Origin: DQWO01 sp964478545
Lineage (GTDB): Bacteria > Desulfobacterota > Anaeroferrophillalia > Anaeroferrophillales > Anaeroferrophillaceae
Direction: 5' to 3'
DNA length: 64,000 bases
NCBI GenBank assembly: GCA_964478545.1
Contig: CAYZIS010000004.1
Coordinates: 1-64,000 of the forward strand
The stretch's first letter is position 1. Every line of letters starts with the position of its first letter. Both the position numbers and the translations under genes were made by a program. This document shows, piece by piece, positions 1-8,485 of this stretch. The notes under the pieces were generated by a model. That model worked only from the letters and a program-made list of their open reading frames with translations, made no database searches and was not told where the DNA came from.

Positions 1-45
1 GTGCAGCGAGAATGAGCAAGAGCCATGCCGGGACATCATCAAGAA
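1..45. repeat. Fragment of repeat family A
   Basis: The first bases match the inner part of the larger family A elements at 41.1, 44.6 and 47.9 kb: the half-stem GTGCAGC followed by GAGAATGAGC and the block CATGCCGGGACATC. The element is cut by the window edge, so its full extent is not visible. No coding sense is apparent. Confidence 0.6.
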
Positions 46-423
46 CAATTACTTACTTTACAGATGTGTGGCCGCAGCAAGCGGACTGAAAAACGCTTTT
101 CAGTATCCCCTTGAGGGGTATAAAAAACAAGAAATTGTTGGGAACACCCCGGTACATTGATTTGGGTTGCGGGCGTTAGCCCGCCTTTAGGATTACCTCT
201 CTCTGCCATTCATGAACCGTTTTCTTCGTTGATTTTTCCTCTCTGGGCAGTTATCTAATCCCTCGTGTAGCTATCATAACTTTTTGTTGATTTGCTGCCT
301 GAATTGGTATACACTCCGCCATCATTTTAGAGGCCATATAAGTTTTTTCCAGGTATGGAATACCTTCCTGCAGGTGCTTGGATTTTACCGCTATGCAGGA
401 GTTATTAAAGAAGGGGGGTTAAC
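46..423. other. Gene-free leader of the dksA-like gene
   Basis: No convincing gene is seen here. The stretch holds short hairpins, for example GCGGGC-GTTA-GCCCGC near 166-182, but no clear terminator. A possible sigma-70 promoter lies at 287-313 and the downstream gene has an AAGGGGGG ribosome-binding site just before its ATG. Confidence 0.5.
287..313 (+). promoter_or_regulatory. Possible sigma-70 promoter upstream of the dksA-like gene
   Basis: TTGATT (287-292) and TATACA (308-313) are separated by 15 bases, shorter than the usual 16-18, so the call is weak. It lies about 110 bases before the start codon on the right strand. Confidence 0.3.
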
Positions 424-792
424 ATGCTGACGCAAGAGCAACTGGATCATTTTAAACAGCTGCTGCTGGCCGAGAAAAAGAAGATTGTTGAAAAGGTTGA
501 TCAACTGAAGCGGGGTGATATTCACACCAACCGGGAAGATCTTATGGATGACGCAGATGCGGCTTCCGCGGAAGTAGATCATAACTTTCTTTTTCGTATC
601 CGGGGTCGGGAAGCTCACTTGATTAAAAAGATTGATGAATCATTGATCAAGATTGAAGTGGGAACCTATGGTATCTGTGACGCCTGTGGTGAGGAAATCT
701 CTTTGGGGCGTTTGGAAGCCCGGCCGGTGGCACCTTTGTGTATTACCTGCAAGGAAGAACAGGAAAAACTGGAAAAGCGGCAGGGGAGATAG
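424..792 (+). CDS. dksA: DksA/TraR-family C4 zinc-finger transcription factor
   Basis: This 122-residue protein resembles DksA, which binds RNA polymerase through the secondary channel and acts with ppGpp on rRNA and amino-acid promoters. The N-terminal two thirds look like a coiled coil. The acidic tip motif DDADAAS (about residues 40-46) matches the DxxDxA tip of DksA. A four-cysteine zinc finger follows: CDAC near residue 81 and CITC near residue 102. A strong ribosome-binding site precedes the ATG. leuS follows after a 37-base gap on the same strand, so cotranscription is likely. The length is slightly short for E. coli DksA (151) but normal for the family in other proteobacteria. TraR-like paralogues are the alternative. 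Confidence 0.85.
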   Translation: MLTQEQLDHFKQLLLAEKKKIVEKVDQLKRGDIHTNREDLMDDADAASAEVDHNFLFRIRGREAHLIKKIDESLIKIEVGTYGICDACGEEISLGRLEARPVAPLCITCKEEQEKLEKRQGR

Positions 793-829
793 ACCGCAAA
801 GGTATTTTTTTGACGGTTGTCAGGTGTAA

Positions 830-3319
830 ATGATGGAATCGCAATATAATCCGCAAAAAGTTGAATTAAAGTGGCAGGCGCACTGGGATCAGGAAAGTAC
901 CTTTGCGGCTACTGATGGTGAGGGTGAAAAATACTATCTGCTGGAGATGTTTCCCTATCCATCGGGAAAAATCCATATGGGCCACGTGCGCAATTATTCC
1001 ATTGGCGATGTGGTGGCCCGTTATCAGCGGATGAGAGGTCGTAATGTCCTTCATCCCATGGGTTGGGATGCCTTTGGGATGCCGGCGGAGAATGCGGCCA
1101 TAGAACGCAAAGTACATCCGGTTGCCTGGACCAGGGATAATATTGAATCCATGCGTTGTCAACTCAAGCGGATGGGATTCAGTTATGACTGGAGTCGTGA
1201 ACTGGCAACCTGTGACCCATCATATTATCGCTGGGAGCAACTCTTTTTTCTCCAGATGTATGAAAAAGGTCTGGTTTACAAAAAGAAATCCTCTGTTAAC
1301 TGGTGTGAACACTGCCAGACAGTGCTGGCCAATGAACAAGTGGAAGCCGGTCTGTGCTGGCGCTGCAGCCAGGAAGTTGAAACCCGTGAATTAAGCCAGT
1401 GGTTTTTTCGGATTACCGATTACGCGGAAGAATTGCTGGTTGGGTGTGATAACCTGCCGGGATGGCCCGAGCGGGTAACCACCATGCAGAAAAACTGGAT
1501 TGGTAAAAGTACCGGGGCCAATATTGTTTTCCCCCTGGTTGGCAGTGATAAAACTATTACGGTGTTTACCACCCGACAGGATACCCTGTACGGGGCGACG
1601 TTTATGAGCCTGGCTCCCGAGCATCCACTGGTTTCTGAGCTGGTGGCAGGGACGGGCCAGGAGGCCGCGGTGGAAGTATTTATCCGGCGCTGGCGCCAGG
1701 AGCGGCAAGACAATCGTGATGCTGGTTCCCGAGAGAAGGAAGGAGTTTTTACCGGTCGCTACTGCCTTAATCCGGTAACCGGTCGGAAGATGCCCATTTA
1801 CCTGGCGAATTTCGTTTTGTTGGAGTATGGTACCGGGGCAGTTATGGCGGTGCCGGCCCATGATCAGCGGGATTTTGAGTTTTCCCGGATGTATGATTTA
1901 CCGATTATTGTCGTCATTCAACCGGATGGAGAAGATCTGAATCCTGAAACAATGGTGGAAGCATATACCGGTTCCGGCAAGCTGGTGAATTCTGGTCCTT
2001 TTGATGGTCTGGATAACCAGAAAGTCCTGGAAAAGATTGCCGCCTACCTGGAGGAACAGGGCAAGGGTAAAAAAACTATCACCTATCGCCTGCGTGACTG
2101 GGGTATCTCCCGTCAGCGGTATTGGGGGACGCCGATTCCGATTATATACTGTGATAGTTGCGGTATTGTGCCGGTTCCGGCGGCGGATTTGCCGGTGGTA
2201 TTGCCGGAGAAGGTAGATCTGAGTGGTTCCGGTGGCTCACCTCTGGCGGCGATGCCGGATTTTGTTGAGACCATTTGCCCTGTTTGTGGAAAAGCAGCCC
2301 GGCGTGAAACCGATACCATGGATACCTTTGTTGAATCATCTTGGTATTATAGCCGCTACGCCTGCGCCAACTATGACCAGGCCCCTTTTGATAAAAAGGC
2401 GGTTTCCTACTGGTTGCCGGTTGATCAGTATATTGGCGGCATTGAACATGCCATTTTGCATTTACTCTATTCCCGTTTTTTTACCCGGGTTTTGCGTGAC
2501 CTTGGTTATGTCGACTTTTCTGAACCATTTACCCACCTGCTGACCCAGGGAATGGTGATCAAGGATGGTTCCAAAATGTCAAAATCCAAGGGTAACGTGG
2601 TTGATCCCGATGCCCTGATCAAAAAATATGGGGCTGATACAGCCAGGATGTTCAGCTTGTTTGCAGCCCCACCAGAGATGGATCTTGATTGGAATGAACA
2701 GGGGGTCGAAGGGGCATCACGCTTTTTAAACCGTCTTTGGCGGCTGATGTATGCAGTTCTGCCGACTATCAAGGATGTTTTACCCTACGTTGGTCCTTTT
2801 GGGGATCTGTCTGAAAATATGCAGGTTTTACGGCGGAAAACCCACCAGACGATTCAAAAAGTACGAGTGGATATTGAAGAACGGTTTCACTTCAATACGG
2901 CAATCAGCGCAGTCATGGAACTGGTTAATACTTTGAAACCTTTTATCGAAATGCCAGCTGGTGATGACCATGTTTCCCGCCAGGTGATCAGGGAGGCGGT
3001 GGAAACAGTTCTGGTGCTTTTGGCCCCGATTGTTCCTCATATTACTGAAGAATTGTGGCAATGCTTGGGACAAAAAACCGAACTGGCTGCGTTCCAGGTG
3101 CCGGATTATGATCCTGACTCAATCAAAACCGATACCATCATGATGGTGGTTCAGGTAAATGGCAAAGTTCGTGATCGGCTGAGTGTTGATGTCGGGATTA
3201 GCCGTGAGGAGTTGGAACCTCTGGCTATGGCCAGTGAAAAAGTGCAGAAATATCTGGCCGGGAAGCCGGTAAAGAAATTTATTTTTGTACCAAAAAAACT
3301 GGTGAATATCGTGGTTTGA
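830..3319 (+). CDS. leuS: Leucyl-tRNA synthetase
   Basis: This class Ia aminoacyl-tRNA synthetase charges tRNA-Leu in the cytoplasm. The length of 829 residues is typical of bacterial LeuRS. The HIGH-type signature appears as PSGKIHMGHVRNY near residue 45. The CP1 editing domain carries FTTRQDTLYG near residue 246, and the KMSKS loop is SKMSKSKGN near residue 580. Cysteine pairs CEHC/CWRC (about residues 161 and 182) and CDSC/CPVC (about 442 and 483) look like zinc ribbons. The C-terminal VQVNGKVR block is the usual tRNA-contacting end. Two adjacent ATG codons (830 and 833) could both serve as start. It precedes lptE and holA, a common gene order in Gram-negative bacteria. Confidence 0.97.
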   Translation: MMESQYNPQKVELKWQAHWDQESTFAATDGEGEKYYLLEMFPYPSGKIHMGHVRNYSIGDVVARYQRMRGRNVLHPMGWDAFGMPAENAAIERKVHPVAWTRDNIESMRCQLKRMGFSYDWSRELATCDPSYYRWEQLFFLQMYEKGLVYKKKSSVNWCEHCQTVLANEQVEAGLCWRCSQEVETRELSQWFFRITDYAEELLVGCDNLPGWPERVTTMQKNWIGKSTGANIVFPLVGSDKTITVFTTRQDTLYGATFMSLAPEHPLVSELVAGTGQEAAVEVFIRRWRQERQDNRDAGSREKEGVFTGRYCLNPVTGRKMPIYLANFVLLEYGTGAVMAVPAHDQRDFEFSRMYDLPIIVVIQPDGEDLNPETMVEAYTGSGKLVNSGPFDGLDNQKVLEKIAAYLEEQGKGKKTITYRLRDWGISRQRYWGTPIPIIYCDSCGIVPVPAADLPVVLPEKVDLSGSGGSPLAAMPDFVETICPVCGKAARRETDTMDTFVESSWYYSRYACANYDQAPFDKKAVSYWLPVDQYIGGIEHAILHLLYSRFFTRVLRDLGYVDFSEPFTHLLTQGMVIKDGSKMSKSKGNVVDPDALIKKYGADTARMFSLFAAPPEMDLDWNEQGVEGASRFLNRLWRLMYAVLPTIKDVLPYVGPFGDLSENMQVLRRKTHQTIQKVRVDIEERFHFNTAISAVMELVNTLKPFIEMPAGDDHVSRQVIREAVETVLVLLAPIVPHITEELWQCLGQKTELAAFQVPDYDPDSIKTDTIMMVVQVNGKVRDRLSVDVGISREELEPLAMASEKVQKYLAGKPVKKFIFVPKKLVNIVV

Positions 3320-3491
3320 GGACTATTTGCCGTATGCTGCAATAACCTGTCTTGAAAAATTAGAATTTTTGTTTGAATACAAGGCAGGCGAAAATTGTAA
3401 CCGCAGGAATATATTTCATATTTTGAGGATTATAATTTGAGCTTAACGCAGTAATCGAGCAAAAAGGCCATTTTTATGGAAGGAGTTCATT

Positions 3492-4004
3492 ATTAAAAAA
3501 ATAACCATATTCTTCCTGGTTGCACTTTTCCTGCCTGCCTGCCTGGGGTATCATTTCCGTGGGGATGGCAATAATCTGCCGGCGGATATTAAAACCGTCG
3601 CCATCATGCCTTTTGGCAATCATACCTATGAGAGCCTGGTGGAAACCTATATGGTGAACTTCCTGGTGAATGAGTTCTCCCGCAGCAAGCGGCTTAAGGT
3701 TGTTGATGAGAAGAATGCTGATCTGGTTATCAGTGGTTCGGTTTTGAATATTTCCACCAACAGTATTTCCTACGGCGGTGATGATCGAGCCTATGAATAC
3801 CGGGTTCAGGTGAATATTGAGGTGGAGGCCCGTGATGCCCGCCAGGATGTTGTCATCTGGCAGAATGACAGTATGAGCGAAGTGGAAGAATATCACACCA
3901 GTGGGGTCCCTAATGATGTCCAGGTCCAGAAGCGTATGGCCATTCAAAAAGTCTGCAAGGTATTGGCTGAGAATATTCATGATCGATTATTTATTGACTT
4001 TTGA
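3492..4004 (+). CDS. lptE: LPS-assembly lipoprotein LptE, probable ATT start
   Basis: LptE plugs the LptD barrel that inserts lipopolysaccharide into the outer membrane. The first in-frame ATG (3606) would remove the signal peptide. Reading upstream in frame gives a positively charged start (IKKIT), a hydrophobic stretch and a lipobox ending LPAC, followed by GYHFRG, which is typical of LptE. No ATG, GTG or TTG opens this extension. An AGGAG site at 3481-3485 sits six bases before ATT at 3492, so an ATT start is inferred. A six-codon reading frame from ATG 3476 overlaps the same spot. The stop codon overlaps the holA ATG by one base, which implies coupling. Position between leuS and holA supports the call. 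Predicted 170 residues. Confidence 0.8.
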   Translation: MKKITIFFLVALFLPACLGYHFRGDGNNLPADIKTVAIMPFGNHTYESLVETYMVNFLVNEFSRSKRLKVVDEKNADLVISGSVLNISTNSISYGGDDRAYEYRVQVNIEVEARDARQDVVIWQNDSMSEVEEYHTSGVPNDVQVQKRMAIQKVCKVLAENIHDRLFIDF

Positions 4005-5020
4005 TGTTCTCTCGTCTTGATCAAAGCCTGAAGCAGGCTGCCTTAACAGAGGCCGAATTTGGTTGTTGTCTGGTCTATGGCCAGGAACATTACCCGGTTT
4101 CCTACCTGTTCTCCTCTCTGAAAAAACTCATCCAGCAGCAAGAGAGCATAACCGTTGAACAGTATGATTATTCACAGGTTTCCCTGGAGGAGATTCTTCC
4201 CAACTGGGATGGTCTGTCATTGTTTGCCGAAAAAAAAATTATAGTTTTGAGTCACCTGGACAGGCTGAAAAAAAATGATGCCAAATTGTTGAAAGAATGG
4301 TTGGATGCTCACCATGATGCCAGCGGTTTATTTTTGTTTCTTACCGCGGTGAAGGTAGATGGTCGTTTGCCGTTTGTTAAATCAGTAAAGAAATGTGGGG
4401 AAGTAATAAAAACTGATCATTTACCGCCGGCTGAAGTGCGGAAGTTGATGAGCAGACATGGGCAAGAATATGATGTCAGCTTTATCCCCCAAGTGATTGA
4501 TACCCTGATACATTATCATGATGGAAATCTTCAGCTTATTTTCCGTGAGGTAGAGAAATTGGCATTGTTTGTCGGTCCTGGAGGGGTGGTTAAATCTGAG
4601 GATCTTGAACTGTTGGGTTGTGGAACTGCTGCCGGAAATATTTTTACTCTGGTTGATGAACTAGGTGCCGGGAATGTTAAGGTATCACTGCAGGTACTTC
4701 ACCGGTTGCTGCGGGATAAAACAGTGCCGCTGATTATCTTGAGCATGGTGGCCCGCCACTATCGCCTGTTGGCCTTGGCATCAGCTCCGTCAAATCGCAG
4801 CGGATCGGTAGGAGATTTGGCCCGAACGTTAAGAGTGCCTCCCTTTGTGGCCCAGAAAATCCGCCGGCAGCTGAATGAATTTCCTCTATCCAGATTGTCT
4901 GACAGTTTCTCGCTGCTGTCTGAAGTGGATTATCGCCTGAAATCGTCAGCCATTCCCGACTCCATTATCATGGAGGATATGGTTCTGACTTTATGCCGTG
5001 GAGATGCGTGTGATTCCTGA
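4004..5020 (+). CDS. holA: DNA polymerase III delta subunit
   Basis: HolA is the clamp-loader delta subunit that opens the beta sliding clamp. The protein has 338 residues, the usual size. It contains the N-terminal AAA-like fold with LVYGQEHYPVSYLF (about residues 24-37), the segment FAEKKIIVLSHLDRL and the helical collar seen in the family. No Walker A is expected in delta. The ATG at 4004 overlaps the lptE stop as TGATG, and the end overlaps the next gene by about 20 bases, so the three genes are probably translated together. Confidence 0.9.
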   Translation: MFSRLDQSLKQAALTEAEFGCCLVYGQEHYPVSYLFSSLKKLIQQQESITVEQYDYSQVSLEEILPNWDGLSLFAEKKIIVLSHLDRLKKNDAKLLKEWLDAHHDASGLFLFLTAVKVDGRLPFVKSVKKCGEVIKTDHLPPAEVRKLMSRHGQEYDVSFIPQVIDTLIHYHDGNLQLIFREVEKLALFVGPGGVVKSEDLELLGCGTAAGNIFTLVDELGAGNVKVSLQVLHRLLRDKTVPLIILSMVARHYRLLALASAPSNRSGSVGDLARTLRVPPFVAQKIRRQLNEFPLSRLSDSFSLLSEVDYRLKSSAIPDSIIMEDMVLTLCRGDACDS

Positions 5021-5639
5021 TCTTGAAACCAGTTTTTCCCTTTTGAGGAAGCGCTCGGTGCCGGTTCATATTGTCGGCCATAGCGTCACTGTAGCCAAGG
5101 CTGCTTTGTTGCTGGGGGAAGAGCTGAATGCCATTGGGCAGCAGCAAAATCTGGCATTGTTGGCGGCAGCTGGCGTGCTGCATGATATCGCCAAGTTTGC
5201 AACCTTGAAAACTGGCGAAGATCACGCACAGGTAGGTGCTGACTGGCTGGATGAAAAAGATTTAAAATCGGTGTCCTGGGTGGTCAGAAACCATGTGCGT
5301 CTCCAGCTGGATATGCTTCAGCCTGTTGATGAAAAAGAGCTGGTATTCTATGCCGATAAAAGGGTGCAGCATGAAAAGATTGTTAGTTTGGCACAGCGCT
5401 TTACTGATTTGCAGGATCGCTATGGGAAAAATGTGATGGCATTAGGCTCTCTGGAGGAAATGAAAGAGATTACCCTGGGGCTGGAAAATAAAATCTTTAC
5501 CGGCCTGTCCTGGTTGCCTGAGGAGATGGACTTTAAAGTCAATGTGGTGGGAACAAACTCTCCCGGCCAAGTTGGTTATTACTATCGGCAACTGGCGGAA
5601 TTGTATGAAAAATATATTGACAACCATCCGGAGATCTAG
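4998..5639 (+). CDS. HD-domain phosphohydrolase
   Basis: A predicted metal-dependent phosphohydrolase of the HD/HDIG superfamily with 213 residues. The first conserved histidine lies in VHIVGHSVTVAKAAL and the metal-binding HD pair in VLHDIAKF (about residues 61-68). A later histidine in VRNHVRLQL fits the superfamily. No second domain is visible. It overlaps holA by 23 bases from a GTG at 4998; ATG 5004 is an alternative start. The substrate cannot be told from sequence; nucleotidyl or phosphomonoester substrates are typical for the superfamily. Confidence 0.8.
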   Translation: MEMRVIPDLETSFSLLRKRSVPVHIVGHSVTVAKAALLLGEELNAIGQQQNLALLAAAGVLHDIAKFATLKTGEDHAQVGADWLDEKDLKSVSWVVRNHVRLQLDMLQPVDEKELVFYADKRVQHEKIVSLAQRFTDLQDRYGKNVMALGSLEEMKEITLGLENKIFTGLSWLPEEMDFKVNVVGTNSPGQVGYYYRQLAELYEKYIDNHPEI

Positions 5640-5767
5640 TAAGTAATGTCCTCTTTTTGCCATATTGGCATGGATTTGTGTTATTAATATATTTTATCAT
5701 TTCATCTTGGAGCTGCCCGGTTGAGGGTAGGACGATTTATCCAGATTGATAAGAAGAAGGGGTTTAG

Positions 5768-5959
5768 ATGGAAATCAAGGTTATTGATAATGACGTTGAA
5801 CGGGCGATTAAGTTACTGAAAAACAAGCTGAATAAATCCGGTTTATTCCGTGAGTTGAAAAAACGGCGGCATTATGAAAAACCTAGTGTTCGTAAGAAGA
5901 AGAAACATATAGAAGCCCTCAAACGCCTGGCTAAAAAACGGCGATATGGCATAAGTTAG
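5768..5959 (+). CDS. rpsU: 30S ribosomal protein S21
   Basis: A small basic protein of 63 residues of the 30S subunit, needed for efficient initiation. The N-terminus (MEIKVIDNDVERAIKLLKNK) and the lysine/arginine-rich C-terminus match S21. A strong GAAGAAGGGG ribosome-binding site precedes the ATG. A terminator follows immediately. Confidence 0.95.
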   Translation: MEIKVIDNDVERAIKLLKNKLNKSGLFRELKKRRHYEKPSVRKKKKHIEALKRLAKKRRYGIS

Positions 5960-5983
5960 TATTTTTTACAGTAGCTATAAATA

Positions 5984-6019
5984 AAAAACCGGCTGTCACT
6001 TTGACAACCGGTTTTTTTT
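5984..6019. terminator. Bidirectional intrinsic terminator between rpsU and panD
   Basis: ACCGGCTGTC pairs with GACAACCGGT (one mismatch) and is flanked by A and T runs on both sides. It can end rpsU on the plus strand and panD on the minus strand. Confidence 0.85.
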
Positions 6020-6036
6020 GGCCAGGCAATGCCTGC

Positions 6037-6393
6037 TCAGGTCTTTTTGAGTCTTTGGTTTTTGGAGTCGACCATAATATTTATTGGTTTGAGGTCGGCT
6101 ATTTCTCGATTGTCAACCTGGACATAGGAGGCTATGATTACCATGTCGCCTTTGCGGGCTTTACGGGCGGCAGCGCCATTAATACATATTTCTCCACTGT
6201 CAGCTTTTCCCTCGATGACATAGGTTGAAAACCGTTCTCCGTTGGTGAGGTTGTAGACGTGAACCAGCTCATATGGCAGGATATCTGCTGCATCAATCAG
6301 GGTTTTGTCAATGGTTATGCTGCCTTCATAGGCGAGGTTGGCATCGGTAACTGTGGCTCGATGGATTTTTGATTTAAACATGGTTCGCAACAT
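6037..6393 (-). CDS. panD: Aspartate 1-decarboxylase (pyruvoyl enzyme)
   Basis: PanD makes beta-alanine from aspartate for pantothenate synthesis. The 118-residue proenzyme self-cleaves between Gly24 and Ser25 to form the pyruvoyl cofactor; the site is visible as AYEGS. Lys9 and Thr/Tyr residues near the active site (MFKSKIHRATVT) are present. It is convergent with rpsU and lies downstream of panC on the same strand, separated from it by a repeat element. Confidence 0.95.
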   Translation of the reverse strand: MLRTMFKSKIHRATVTDANLAYEGSITIDKTLIDAADILPYELVHVYNLTNGERFSTYVIEGKADSGEICINGAAARKARKGDMVIIASYVQVDNREIADLKPINIMVDSKNQRLKKT

Positions 6394-6422
6394 GATGTTC
6401 TGTTCCTCTATGGCAATATCTA

Positions 6423-6582
6423 AATTAAGTGATTAGCCATTAGCGGTTAGCTATTAGCTTAATGAATTCAAGATGTTTTGTTATTTGCAGTTTTAATCCG
6501 TTTGGTGTTTTAAGTTATTTAGTTAGTGACTTTATTTTACCTGGCTAAATGTTAATAGCTAACAGCTAATCGCTCAGATTAG
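6423..6582. repeat. Family B inverted-repeat element
   Basis: About 160 bp bounded by imperfect inverted repeats built of TTAG and GCTA steps: TTAGCGGTTAGCTATTAGC at the left and TAATAGCTAACAGCTAATCG at the right. A second copy lies at 43552-43713 with a different centre. The right end supplies the last codons and stop of panC. No ORF is present. It resembles a miniature inverted-repeat element, but mobility is not shown. Confidence 0.6.
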
Positions 6583-7426
6583 GCAATAATATGTTGTCAA
6601 TAAGTCTGGTTTTTCCCACCCGGGCTGCTAAAGCGATGACTGCCCCTTTTTCTATCTGTTCAATTTCCACCAATGTTTCCGGATCACAAACTGCCAGGTA
6701 TTCGAGCTGGCAGTTGTGATCAGAATCTGCTTGAATCGTATCCCTGACGGTTTGCTGCAGGATTGATGATTGGCGCTCTCCCTGCTTGAAAGTTTCACGG
6801 GCTCGGAAAAGGCTGTGGGACAGGGACAGCGCTGCCTCCCTTTGTGATGGTGAGAGGTAGGCATTTCGCGAGCTCATGGCTAGCCCATCCGCTTCCCGGA
6901 CGATGGGGACTCCGACAATTTCGATGGGAAAGTTGAGATCGTTTACCATCTGCCTGATGGCGGCCAGTTGCTGGTAGTCTTTTTCGCCAAAAAATGCCTT
7001 ATGTGGCAGCGTAAGATTGAAAAGTTTGGCTACCACCGTCGTTACACCGTTAAAATGACCGGGACGATGAGCGCCACATAAGCCCCTGGTAATCTCCGCA
7101 ACCGATACCGTGGTTTGGAATCCTGCTGGATAGATGTCTGACATCCGGGGACTGAAAATTATATCAACCCCAGCCTGTTTGCAGGTTCGACAGTCGCTTT
7201 CAAAGTCCCGGGGGTAGGTATCAAGATCTTCCCGGGGGCCGAACTGTAGCGGATTGACAAAAATGGAAACAATTACGATCTGGGCTGTGGGGCGGGCTTG
7301 TTCCATCAGGGTAGTATGGCCCCGGTGCAGGTAACCCATGGTTGGGATCAAGGCAATAGTTTTTCCTGCGGCCCGCTGGACCAATACATATTGTTGTATT
7401 TGTTTAGGGTCTGTAAAAATCTTCAT
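6566..7426 (-). CDS. panC: Pantothenate synthetase
   Basis: PanC joins pantoate and beta-alanine with ATP to give pantothenate. The product has 286 residues. Visible motifs are IPTMGYLHRGHTTL (HxGH-type nucleotide site, about residues 25-38), FVNPLQFG, and the KMSKS-like loop AMSSRNAYL. The start chosen is the ATG at 7426, one base after the panB stop; an upstream extension in the same frame only shadows panB. The C-terminus NLSD and the stop lie within the end of repeat family B, so the gene end may have been rewritten by that element. Confidence 0.95.
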   Translation of the reverse strand: MKIFTDPKQIQQYVLVQRAAGKTIALIPTMGYLHRGHTTLMEQARPTAQIVIVSIFVNPLQFGPREDLDTYPRDFESDCRTCKQAGVDIIFSPRMSDIYPAGFQTTVSVAEITRGLCGAHRPGHFNGVTTVVAKLFNLTLPHKAFFGEKDYQQLAAIRQMVNDLNFPIEIVGVPIVREADGLAMSSRNAYLSPSQREAALSLSHSLFRARETFKQGERQSSILQQTVRDTIQADSDHNCQLEYLAVCDPETLVEIEQIEKGAVIALAARVGKTRLIDNILLPNLSD

Positions 7427-7427
7427 T

Positions 7428-8222
7428 TTAGTGGAAACTGTGTTTTTCAGTGGGGAAGTTGCCATCCTTGACTTCCTGGTGATATTGCTGGAGTGCCTTG
7501 ATAATTTCAGGCCCCAAATTGGCATATTGCTTGACAAAAGAGGGCTTGAAACGATCAAAAAGACCTAAAAGATCATGAAGTACCAGTACCTGTCCGTCAC
7601 AGGACGGACCAGCGCCGATGCCAATGGTCGGGATATTGACTGAATTGGTGATTTCCGCGGCAATATCAGCAGGGATGCATTCGATAACCAGTCCAAAGGC
7701 TCCCGCATCAGCAACGGCTTTGGCATCCTCCAGCAGCCGTTCTTTTTCTCTCTGGACCCGGTAACCTCCCAGCTGATTGACGGCCTGGGGGGTCAGGCCG
7801 ACATGGGCCAGTACCGGAATTCCGATGGTTACCAGGGCATCAATGGTGGCTGCCATGGAGACGCCGCCTTCCAGCTTGACAGCTGCCGCGCCGGTTTGCT
7901 GCATGATTTTGCCCGCTTGGCGTTTGGCATCTTCAATACTGATCTGATAACTCATGAAGGGCATGTCGATGACTACCAGGGCTCGGCTATTTCCCCGCAT
8001 GACGGCTTTTCCATGATAGATCATTTCATCGACGGTAACCGGCAAGGTGTTAGGATAACCGGCAACCACCACCCCAACAGAATCTCCCACCAGGATTATA
8101 TCAATGCCGCTCTGGTCAAGGAAACGGGCAAAAGGGTAATCATAGCCGGTGACCATGGAGATTTTTTCTCCCCTGGTTTTCATTTCCTGAATCCGGGTGA
8201 TGGTAATAGGTTCTTCTGCCAT
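7428..8222 (-). CDS. panB: Ketopantoate hydroxymethyltransferase
   Basis: PanB transfers a hydroxymethyl group from methylenetetrahydrofolate to 2-ketoisovalerate, the first step of pantothenate synthesis. The product has 264 residues. Motifs are KISMVTGYDYPFARFLD, ILVGDSVGVVVAGY and KLEGG with metal-binding and active-site acids, and IGIGAGPSCDGQVLV in the C-terminal half. panC follows with a one-base gap. A 260-base leader containing a terminator hairpin precedes it. Confidence 0.96.
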   Translation of the reverse strand: MAEEPITITRIQEMKTRGEKISMVTGYDYPFARFLDQSGIDIILVGDSVGVVVAGYPNTLPVTVDEMIYHGKAVMRGNSRALVVIDMPFMSYQISIEDAKRQAGKIMQQTGAAAVKLEGGVSMAATIDALVTIGIPVLAHVGLTPQAVNQLGGYRVQREKERLLEDAKAVADAGAFGLVIECIPADIAAEITNSVNIPTIGIGAGPSCDGQVLVLHDLLGLFDRFKPSFVKQYANLGPEIIKALQQYHQEVKDGNFPTEKHSFH

Positions 8223-8485
8223 TAGTGTTTTTCCTTATTACGGTTCTTACCTTGGTCGCCAAACATAAAAAAGCCTGCCGGAAGTGAGATGGCAGGCTAC
8301 ACGGCGAGCAGCGGCAAAACAAAGTTGCCAGCCAGATTCGCAAATGACGATGTGGTTGTGTATGACCTACCGTCTCAGTCCCTCTACGGTCGGGGATCCC
8401 AGCGGTTTTATTGTGGTCAGGGGCTCATAATTGGGGCCCCAATATTTTATTTTTGTGTGGTTATTTTTTTGAGCCTATCTTTATC
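8223..8485 (-). promoter_or_regulatory. Structured leader upstream of panB, possible attenuator
   Basis: Between the cytidylate-kinase-like stop and panB the minus strand reads through several possible stems, including ACCGT/ACGGT around a purine-rich loop (about 8371-8396), then the terminator hairpin at 8262-8298, 40 bases before the panB start. This layout could be a regulated pan leader; a pan RNA motif upstream of pan genes is known in some bacteria, but I cannot confirm the match. It could equally be only the 3' end of the upstream gene. Confidence 0.35.
8262..8298 (-). terminator. Intrinsic terminator before panB
   Basis: On the minus strand AGCCTGCC pairs with GGCAGGCT around an 11-base loop and is followed by TTTTTT. 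It lies upstream of panB on the panB strand. Confidence 0.75.

Noticed and set aside
3606..4004. lptE starting at the first ATG (3606)
   Set aside because: This removes the signal peptide and lipobox that are clearly encoded upstream in the same frame.
7427..7558. N-terminal extension of panC upstream of 7426
   Set aside because: It lies in the coding sequence of panB in another frame and is not part of PanC homology.
8223..8485. Firm call of a named riboswitch upstream of panB
   Set aside because: I could not match a known consensus by eye; only a candidate leader is reported.
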